From assembly GCA_025352915.1 (NCBI GenBank), contig JANXSA010000051.1:1-9008 (forward strand): a stretch of DNA of 9,008 nt. Direction: 5' to 3'. Position 1 is the first letter of the stretch, and each line of letters opens with the position of its first letter. The position numbers and the translations under genes were made by a program. Positions 1 to 5,305 of the stretch are shown in pieces. Below the pieces are notes generated by a model that made no database searches, was not told the DNA's origin, and worked only from the letters and a program-made list of their open reading frames with translations. This DNA comes from Rhodospirillales bacterium. GTDB taxonomy: Bacteria > Pseudomonadota > Alphaproteobacteria > Acetobacterales > Acetobacteraceae.

Positions 1-1276
1 GGCGGAATTCGCCCAGCGCGCGCGCCGCCTTGGAAGCGGCATCGGCGAAGCGGCCGGAGCGGGCATGGACGATCACCTTGGCGAGCAGGCTGTCGAAGCG
101 GGGGTTGGTGCGGTAGCCGGCATAGCCGTAACCGTCGACGCGCACGCCGGGGCCGCTTGGCGGGTCATAGGCGGAGAGCACGCCGCCGGCGCCCTTGACG
201 CTGCCGTCCGGCTGCATGGTTTCCAGGTTCACCCGGGCTTGCACGGCCATGCCGCGCGGAGCGGGGATATCGGTTTGGGTCAGGCCGAGCTGGGTCAGGG
301 TCTGGCCGCCGGCGATGCCGAGTTGCGCCGCCACTAGATCGATCCCGGTGATCTCCTCGGTCACCGTGTGCTCGACTTGCAGACGGGCGTTGGCTTCGAT
401 GAAGGCGATCGCGGTGTCGTCGCCCTGGATCGCTGCATCCACCAGGAACTCGAAGGTGCCGGCGCCGCGGTATTTTGCCGCCGCCGCCAGTTTTATCGCG
501 GCGGCCAGCAGGCGGTTGCGTACCGCCGGGCTGAGGAAGGGGGCAGGGGCAAATTCGAGAATCTTCTGGCGCTCGCGCTGGACCGAGCATTCGCGCTCCC
601 ACAGATGAGCGACGGCGCCGGTGCCGTCGCCGAGGACCTGGACCTCGATGTGGCGCGGGTGGAGGAACAGGCGCTCGACGTAAAGATCGCCGTTGCCGAA
701 GGCGGACAGGGCCTCGGCGGCACAGCGTTCGAAGGCGGCGGGGAGCTGGGCCGGGTCGGTTACCGGGCGCATGCCGCGGCCGCCGCCGCCGGCCAGGGCC
801 TTGACCATGATGGCGCCGCCCGGGCCGAGATCGGCGAGGAAGGCCTGGGCCTGGGACAGCGTCGTCGGGCCGTCGGTGCCGGCGACGATGTCCACGCCGT
901 GTTGGGCGGCGAAGCGGCGGGCGGCGGACTTGTCGCCGAACAGGTCGAGGACTTCGGGCTGTGGGCCGACGAAGGCGATGCCGGCTTCGGTGCAGAGGCG
1001 GGCGAAGGCGGCGTTCTCGCTGATGAAGCCGTAGCCGGGATGGACGGCGTCGCAGCCGGCGTCCTTGGCGAGGGCGACGATCTGGGCGGCATCGAGATAG
1101 GCGGCGGCACCGCTGCCGGTGAGGGGGCGGGCCTCGTCGGCGGCGCGGACATGCAGGGATTGGGCGTCGTCGGCGGAATGGACGGCGACAGTGGCGATGC
1201 CCATCTCGGCGGCGCTGCGGGCGATGCGGATGGCGATTTCGCCACGGTTGGCGATCAGGAGGCGGGTGATGGGCAT
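1..1276 (-). CDS. Biotin-dependent acyl-CoA carboxylase, biotin carboxylase part (3' end beyond left edge)
   Basis: The first 425 residues are visible and the frame runs open off the left edge. Biotin carboxylases use ATP and bicarbonate to carboxylate protein-bound biotin. The N-terminal domain opens with LLIANRGEIAIRIARSA (6-22). VHPGYGFISENAAFA (78-92), the ATP-grasp glycine loop KALAGGGGRGMR (159-170) and HIEVQVLGDGTG (209-220) follow. The catalytic segment EANARLQVEHTVTE (294-307) keeps Glu294, Asn296, Arg298 and Glu302. The C-terminal domain begins near 340 (PRGMAVQARVN). The details (AVHSADDAQSLHVRAADEA, then FGNGDLYVERLFLHPRH) remind me of large single-chain carboxylases of about 1,100 residues that carry biotin-carrier and carboxyltransferase domains on the same chain; those parts would lie outside the window. 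The start is supported by AAGGA (1285-1289), 8 nt before the ATG. It is the third gene of the minus-strand unit, separated from the crotonase gene by hairpin repeats. The acyl-CoA substrate is unknown. Confidence 0.93.
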   Translation of the reverse strand, partial: MPITRLLIANRGEIAIRIARSAAEMGIATVAVHSADDAQSLHVRAADEARPLTGSGAAAYLDAAQIVALAKDAGCDAVHPGYGFISENAAFARLCTEAGIAFVGPQPEVLDLFGDKSAARRFAAQHGVDIVAGTDGPTTLSQAQAFLADLGPGGAIMVKALAGGGGRGMRPVTDPAQLPAAFERCAAEALSAFGNGDLYVERLFLHPRHIEVQVLGDGTGAVAHLWERECSVQRERQKILEFAPAPFLSPAVRNRLLAAAIKLAAAAKYRGAGTFEFLVDAAIQGDDTAIAFIEANARLQVEHTVTEEITGIDLVAAQLGIAGGQTLTQLGLTQTDIPAPRGMAVQARVNLETMQPDGSVKGAGGVLSAYDPPSGPGVRVDGYGYAGYRTNPRFDSLLAKVIVHARSGRFADAASKAARALGEFR

Positions 1277-1309
1277 TGGCGACGTCCTTGAGCAAAACGG
1301 AAAGTAAGG

Positions 1310-1413
1310 CGAGGGCGCCGCCCTCGACCCGCTGGGGCCTGAGGCCCCAGACCCCCATTCATGAGGGTGCAGGGGGCTCGGCCCCCTGCTGGGGTGCAGG
1401 GGCAAAGCCCCTG
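1310..1413. repeat. Cluster of four GC-rich palindromes (REP-like) inside the unit
   Basis: The gap between the crotonase stop and the carboxylase start holds four perfect short hairpins in a row. They are 1310-1326 (7-bp stem, loop GCC), 1332-1350 (CTGGGGCC, loop TGA), 1369-1389 (9-bp stem GCAGGGGGC, loop TCG) and 1397-1413 (CAGGGGC, loop AAA). The last two share the phrase GTGCAGGGG. On the minus strand, the direction of the flanking genes, none is followed by a T-run, so a standard intrinsic terminator for this unit is not evident. Such arrays of GGGGC/GCCCC palindromes are, from memory, common between genes in Acetobacteraceae. They might stabilise the upstream message or reduce read-through into the carboxylase. 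The rest of the gap holds only the carboxylase ribosome-binding site. Confidence 0.75.
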
Positions 1414-1417
1414 ATTT

Positions 1418-2287
1418 TTATCCTGGCCCTTCGGCGCCTTGCCGCCCAGGTCCTACTGCCATCGGCTGTGGCTGGTCGCGGCGATAGCGGTCGAGTGCGA
1501 CTTGCACCATTGGCCGGCGCGGTTGGCCGGGCACGGCCAGGGTGTAGCCGGGGTCTTTTTCGGTGGCCCAGGTCAGCATGTAGTGGCTGTGCGCGCCGGT
1601 CACCGCGGCGGTGAAGCCCATTGTGTCTTGGGCGGAGTTCACTGCGCGCTTGACCATGCGCATCTGTTGCGGATCGTTGGCGGCGACGTCGGCGGCGTAG
1701 TCGCGTGCGGCCTGGAGCAGGGTGGCGCGGGGCAGTACTCGATTGACCAGGCCGAGTTCGCGGGCTTGGGCGGCGTCGATGAAGCGGCCCTGGAACAGGA
1801 TTTCCTTGGCGCGGCGGGGATGGATGTCCCAGGGGACGGAGAAATACTGGAACAGCGAGGCGAGGAACATTGCGTCATCGGCGGCGAAGACCACGTCGGC
1901 GGTGCTGGCGATCATCCAGCCGCCGAAGATGCAGTAGCCCTGGACGGCGGCGATCATCGGGGTGCTGACGTTGCGCCAGCGCAGGTGCATGTCGACGTAA
2001 AGTTGCCAGGTGCGGTCGTAGAAGCCGCGAATGCCGGGCTCCAGCGGATTGGCGGTGCGGTAGGCCAGTTCGTCAGCGGTGCCGATGTCGTGGCCGGCGG
2101 AGAAGTGATCGCCGGCGCCGGTGAGGATGATGACGCGCACGGCGGGGTCGGCGCCGGCGGCCATGATCGCCTGGTCCAATTCGGTCAGGAGTTCGGTGCT
2201 TTGGGCGTTGCGCTGTTGCGGGCGGTTCAGGGTGATGGTGCAGATGCTGTCGGCGATCTCGTAAAGGACGGTGCGGTAGGCCGGCAT
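1418..2287 (-). CDS. Crotonase-fold (enoyl-CoA hydratase/isomerase family) protein lacking the usual catalytic glutamates
   Basis: A 289-residue protein of normal crotonase length. Family features are ITLNRPQQRNAQS (18-30), the first oxyanion-hole segment GAGDHFSAGHDIG (57-69), the second AAVQGYCIFGGWMIASTADVVFA (113-135), and the helical segment AKEILFQGRFIDAAQARELGLVNRVLP (160-186). The fold binds acyl-CoA and stabilises an enolate or oxyanion. Aligned by eye with rat mitochondrial hydratase (GGGCE...GQPE), the positions of Glu144 and Glu164 are Met125 and Leu145. Simple hydration of 2-enoyl-CoA is therefore doubtful, and an isomerase, hydrolase, C-C lyase or decarboxylase role is possible. 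The C-terminal 30 residues or so are Pro/Gly/Gln-rich and look unconserved. The start follows AGGAG, which overlaps the stop of the upstream CoA-transferase gene. The same frame is open further upstream to 2695, but that part overlaps the CoA-transferase and has no crotonase sequence. The product very likely acts on a CoA ester made by its neighbour. Confidence 0.92.
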   Translation of the reverse strand: MPAYRTVLYEIADSICTITLNRPQQRNAQSTELLTELDQAIMAAGADPAVRVIILTGAGDHFSAGHDIGTADELAYRTANPLEPGIRGFYDRTWQLYVDMHLRWRNVSTPMIAAVQGYCIFGGWMIASTADVVFAADDAMFLASLFQYFSVPWDIHPRRAKEILFQGRFIDAAQARELGLVNRVLPRATLLQAARDYAADVAANDPQQMRMVKRAVNSAQDTMGFTAAVTGAHSHYMLTWATEKDPGYTLAVPGQPRRPMVQVALDRYRRDQPQPMAVGPGRQGAEGPG

Positions 2288-2294
2288 CGGGAAA

Positions 2295-2300
2295 CTCCTA
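2295..2300 (-). promoter_or_regulatory. Ribosome-binding site fused to a stop codon (CoA-transferase to crotonase)
   Basis: On the minus strand the hexamer TAGGAG contains the TAG stop of the CoA-transferase gene and the AGGAG ribosome-binding site of the crotonase gene, 7 nt before its ATG. This fixes the crotonase start at 2287 and implies coupled translation of the two genes. Confidence 0.8.
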
Positions 2301-4685
2301 GAGGGGGACGGCGGCGGTGGCACCGGCGGCGTCAAGGGCGGCGATCTCGGCGCCGGTGAGGCCGGCGAGGTCGCGCAGGATGGCATTTGTGTGCTGGCCG
2401 AGGCATGGGGCGGCGAAGCGGTTGCTGCCGGGGGTGCGGGAGAGCGCCATGGGCAGGCCTTCCTGGATGGTCGGGCCGATATCGGCGTGCAGCAATTCGG
2501 TGAACCAGGCGCGTGCGGCGAGGTACGGGCTGCGGGCGCCGTCGCCGCCGTCATGGACCGCGGCGGCGGCGATGGCGCGGGATTGGAGCAGGGCGGCGGC
2601 GGCGTGTTTGTCCTGGTGGCGGGTCCAGGCGGCGATGGCGGTGCCGATTTCGTCTTCGTGGGCGCGGCGGCCGGGCAGGGTGGTGAGGCGGGCATCGGTG
2701 GCGAGGTCGGGGCGGCCGATGACGGCGCAGAGGGATTGCCAGGCGGCGTCGGTGGTGGCGGCGATGGCGATCCACTGGTCCTCGCCGGCGGCCGGGAAGG
2801 CGTCGTGCGGGGCGGCCCAGTCGACGCGGTTGCCGCGGGGTTGTGGGTTTTTGCCGCTGGCCAGGGCGGCGAGGATGTGTTCGCCGATGTAGTGCATGGC
2901 GCCTTCGACCTGGGGGACTTCGATGTGTTGGCCGTGGCCGGTGGCTTGGCGGTGCATGAGGGCGGTCAGGACGGCGGCGGCGCCGTGCAGCGCGCCGATC
3001 GGGTCGGGGTAGGTGGGGCCGGTGACGGTGGGTGGGGCGCCGGGGTAGCCGATCATGGCGGCCATGCCGGCGGCCATTTCCATCGATGGGCCGATGGCGG
3101 TGGCGTGCGAGAGCGGGCCGGAGGCGCCGAAGGCTGGCATTTCGGCGACGATGATGTCTGGACGCAGGGCTTTCAGTTGGGCGTGGCCGAAGCCCATGCG
3201 GTCCAGTGTGCCGGCGGTGAAGTTGCAGAGGACGACGTCGGTTTTGGCCAGGATGCGCAGCATGGCGGCTTTCGCTTCGGGCTGTTTCAGTTCGAGCGAG
3301 AGCGACAGCTTGTTGGCGTTCTGTGAGTTGAACAGGGCGCAGCGGTCCCAGGGGTGGGCGCCGGGGCCGTCGTCGGGGAAGCGGGCGGCGGGGAAGCGGG
3401 TGGGGTTGAAGACCTGGCCGTGCATGCGCCAGGAATCGGTGCGCGAGGCGGATTCGACGTGGATTACTTCGGCGCCGAGCCAGGCGAGGATGCGCCCGGC
3501 CATCGGGCCGGCCCAGGCGGTGGTGAACTCGACGACGCGCAGGCCGGCGAGCGGTCCGGTGCCGGGCGGTGGCGGGGCGGCGGGGGGGATTGGGCGGCGT
3601 GCGCCGGAGAAGCCCGTGGCGTTGCCGAGGGGCGGGGCGCCGGCGCGTATCTGGCGCGGCGTGGCCGCCATGCGGAATTGCGGGCCGAGGATGGTTTGGG
3701 CGCCGTTCGCCGTTGGCACGCTTTCCCAGTAGCCGCGTTGCGCGAGGTGGGCACAGAAATCGTGCAATTGCGTCAGGCTGTAGCAGCGTGCGGCCACCAC
3801 GCGGGCGGATTGCAGGCGGGCCAGGATGTCGTCGGCTGGCTGGTCCGCCGCCTGGTCCTGGAGCAGGGCGACGAAGGCGGCCCAGTTTTCCAGGCGGGCT
3901 TTGGCCGGTTTGAAGCGCGGGTCCTCGGTGTGGTCGGACAGGCCGAGGGCGGTCATCATCGGGGCGAAGAGGTGGACGTGCAGCCAGAAGCCGACCCAGC
4001 CGTCGCGGCAGTGGAGCAGGCCCAGCGGCATGCGTCGGGCGGCGCGGGGTTCGACCATGCCGTTGTAGAGGAACTGGGTCACGAAGGGGTTGGCCATGCA
4101 GGCGGCGGAGGTGGCGATGTCCACGGCGGCTTCCTGGCCGATGCCCCAGCGGCCGCGGGCGAAAAGCCCGGCCAGGACGGCGATGAAGGCCGAGGCGCCG
4201 GCGCCGTAGCTGGCGCGGTCGCCGCAGCCGTAGAGCGGCTCTCGGCTTCCGTCGCCGGAGCCGTGCATCAGTCCGGAAACGGCCTGGTAGATCATCTCGC
4301 AGCCGGTCCAGTCGCGCCACGGGCCATCGGTGCCGAATGGCGATACGGTCACGACCACGGCTGCCGGGGCGGCCGCGACCAACGCGATCCGGTCGGCGTC
4401 TGGTCCCACCACGATCGCGTCGGCCTCGGCGGCCAATGCGAGCAGGCGCGCGCGGTTCGTGGGTGAGGCGTCAAGGACCAGCGAGGCTTTGCCGGTGTTG
4501 AGGTGGAGGAATGCGAACGACGCACCATCTGCGGCCAGCGGCGGCGCGCGGCGCATGGCACAGCCGCCGGGCGGTTCGACCAGCATGACTTCGGCGCCGT
4601 AATCGGCCAGCATGCGGGCGCAGAACTGGCCGGCGACGCTGTCACTCAGGTCAAGCACGCGCAGGCCCTGCAGGGCGTTTGCCAT
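2298..4685 (-). CDS. Tandem double-domain class III CoA-transferase (CaiB/BaiF family)
   Basis: A 795-residue protein, twice the usual 390-430, made of two CaiB/BaiF domains. Domain 1 (about 6-360) opens with LQGLRVLDLSDSVAG and GAEVMLVEPPGG. Domain 2 (about 379-790) opens with LAGLRVVEFTTAWAGPMAGR and GAEVIHVESAS. They are joined by a proline-rich linker (363-375). Family enzymes move CoA from a donor thioester to a carboxylate through an Asp-bound anhydride, normally as interlocked dimers; a fused pair would form an internal pseudo-dimer. Asp561 in YPDPIGALHGAA matches the catalytic Asp. In domain 1 the matching segment GDRASYGAGASAF puts Ser159 there, with Asp156 three residues away. Only the second half therefore looks catalytic, an asymmetry I recall for the DMSP enzyme DddD, which has the same double architecture; nothing else here points to DMSP. 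The start at 4685 has GGAGGA just upstream. It is the first gene of the unit and its stop is joined to the crotonase ribosome-binding site. Acceptor and donor are unknown. Confidence 0.93.
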   Translation of the reverse strand: MANALQGLRVLDLSDSVAGQFCARMLADYGAEVMLVEPPGGCAMRRAPPLAADGASFAFLHLNTGKASLVLDASPTNRARLLALAAEADAIVVGPDADRIALVAAAPAAVVVTVSPFGTDGPWRDWTGCEMIYQAVSGLMHGSGDGSREPLYGCGDRASYGAGASAFIAVLAGLFARGRWGIGQEAAVDIATSAACMANPFVTQFLYNGMVEPRAARRMPLGLLHCRDGWVGFWLHVHLFAPMMTALGLSDHTEDPRFKPAKARLENWAAFVALLQDQAADQPADDILARLQSARVVAARCYSLTQLHDFCAHLAQRGYWESVPTANGAQTILGPQFRMAATPRQIRAGAPPLGNATGFSGARRPIPPAAPPPPGTGPLAGLRVVEFTTAWAGPMAGRILAWLGAEVIHVESASRTDSWRMHGQVFNPTRFPAARFPDDGPGAHPWDRCALFNSQNANKLSLSLELKQPEAKAAMLRILAKTDVVLCNFTAGTLDRMGFGHAQLKALRPDIIVAEMPAFGASGPLSHATAIGPSMEMAAGMAAMIGYPGAPPTVTGPTYPDPIGALHGAAAVLTALMHRQATGHGQHIEVPQVEGAMHYIGEHILAALASGKNPQPRGNRVDWAAPHDAFPAAGEDQWIAIAATTDAAWQSLCAVIGRPDLATDARLTTLPGRRAHEDEIGTAIAAWTRHQDKHAAAALLQSRAIAAAAVHDGGDGARSPYLAARAWFTELLHADIGPTIQEGLPMALSRTPGSNRFAAPCLGQHTNAILRDLAGLTGAEIAALDAAGATAAVPL

Positions 4686-4701
4686 CGATTCCTCCGCCCT
4701 G

Positions 4702-4719
4702 CCGCGGATGTGTCCGCGG
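4702..4719. other. GC-rich inverted repeat in the leader of the CoA-transferase unit
   Basis: CCGCGGA, a 4-nt spacer and TCCGCGG form a perfect 7-bp inverted repeat. It lies between the predicted transcription start (near 4726) and the ribosome-binding site (4690-4695) of the minus-strand unit. It could be a leader hairpin, for example a stabiliser or translational modulator, or a second protein-binding site. The symmetry is directly visible; the function is not. Confidence 0.5.
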
Positions 4720-4722
4720 TGA

Positions 4723-4732
4723 TTGTCGACAA
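4723..4732. promoter_or_regulatory. Candidate operator palindrome TTGTCGACAA
   Basis: A perfect 10-bp palindrome that abuts the -10 hexamer of the predicted minus-strand promoter, so it would cover the transcription start. This position suits a repressor. Short palindromes of the form TTGTnnACAA are typical of GntR-family (FCD/FadR-type) regulators, which often control acyl-CoA and organic-acid genes. No regulator gene lies in the window, so the partner is unknown. Confidence 0.5.
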
Positions 4733-4762
4733 ATCATGGGCGGTGCGGCTCATGGCGGTCAA
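4733..4762 (-). promoter_or_regulatory. Predicted sigma70-type promoter of the CoA-transferase/crotonase/carboxylase unit
   Basis: Read on the minus strand, TTGACC (4762-4757, five of six matches to TTGACA) is followed after 18 bp by CATGAT (4738-4733, four of six to TATAAT, with the conserved second A and last T). The start would fall near 4726, giving a leader of about 40 nt. It is the best promoter-like pair in this divergent gap. Confidence 0.45.
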
Positions 4763-4792
4763 TACGGCCGATGCGCTGACGTTCGGATCGGC

Positions 4793-4798
4793 TATGCT
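4793..4798 (+). promoter_or_regulatory. Possible -10 element giving a leaderless methyltransferase message
   Basis: TATGCT ends 6 nt before the ATG at 4805, so transcription would start at or next to the start codon. No Shine-Dalgarno sequence is visible there. No good -35 hexamer lies 16-18 bp upstream. This is a weak call based on spacing alone. Confidence 0.25.
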
Positions 4799-4804
4799 GT
4801 GGGC

Positions 4805-5305
4805 ATGGACAAGGACCGTCGCGCCACCCCGAATACCGTGCCCTGGCCGCCGCTGCTCTATGCCGGGGCTGCCGCGCTGGCGCTGTTGTTTGACCGGGCC
4901 GCGCCGCTGCCTATCGCCTTGGTGGGCGGGCAGTGGGTGATGGTTCGGGGGCTGGGCGACGCGATGCTGGTTATTGGCTTGGCGCTCGACCTGTGGGCGA
5001 TGGCGACGATGTGGCGGCACAAGGCGAATATCCTGCCGCACCGGGCCGCCACGGCGTTGGTCACGCATGGGCCGTTCGCGCTGTCGCGCAATCCGATCTA
5101 CCTTGGCAACACTATTCTGTTGCTTGGGGCCGGGCTGGCCTTTGGCATTGCCTGGTTCATCCCTGCCGCCCTGCTGGCCGCGGGGTTGACCGGCCATCTC
5201 GCCATTGCGCGGGAGGAAGCCCATCTGAATGCCCGGTTCGGCCGCGAGTGGCGCGAGTACCGGTTGCGGGTCAATCGGTGGGTTGGGCGCTCGACACGGC
5301 GGTGA
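4805..5305 (+). CDS. Small integral-membrane methyltransferase, isoprenylcysteine/phospholipid methyltransferase-like
   Basis: A 166-residue membrane protein. Hydrophobic stretches lie at about 15-30, 36-47, 52-70 and 102-130. The C-terminal signature is that of the ICMT/PEMT-like superfamily: THGPFALSRNPIYLGN (87-102), then REEAHLNARFGREWREYRLRVNRW (136-159), with the Arg-Asn-Pro-x-Tyr and Glu-Glu...Tyr elements that form the S-adenosylmethionine site in characterised members. Bacterial relatives methylate small molecules or lipids, and most have no known substrate. The start is the ATG at 4805; a GTG two codons upstream (4799) is possible. No ribosome-binding site is evident, in keeping with a leaderless message. 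Its TGA overlaps the ATG of the ThDP enzyme by one base, so the two are almost certainly cotranscribed and translationally coupled. It is divergent from the CoA-transferase unit. Confidence 0.9.
   Translation: MDKDRRATPNTVPWPPLLYAGAAALALLFDRAAPLPIALVGGQWVMVRGLGDAMLVIGLALDLWAMATMWRHKANILPHRAATALVTHGPFALSRNPIYLGNTILLLGAGLAFGIAWFIPAALLAAGLTGHLAIAREEAHLNARFGREWREYRLRVNRWVGRSTRR

Noticed and set aside
165..1358. Long minus-strand frame overlapping the carboxylase gene
   Set aside because: It is a different frame, extremely rich in Arg and Pro. The frame starting at 1276 gives a complete biotin carboxylase pattern.
1397..1419. Hairpin followed by TTTTT on the plus strand as an intrinsic terminator
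   Set aside because: The shape is right, but no plus-strand gene lies upstream of it. It is better seen as part of the palindrome cluster.
2288..2695. N-terminal extension of the crotonase-fold protein
   Set aside because: The extension overlaps the CoA-transferase gene and is Pro/Ala/Ser-rich. The start at 2287 has a good ribosome-binding site and fits the family length.
3354..4466. Long plus-strand open frame opposite the fused CoA-transferase gene, Gly/Ala-rich
   Set aside because: Low-complexity product with no family motif. Such antisense frames are expected opposite GC-rich genes. The minus strand carries clear CaiB/BaiF motifs throughout.
4933..5304. N-terminal extension of the ThDP enzyme
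   Set aside because: It would run through most of the methyltransferase gene in another frame and carries no family sequence.
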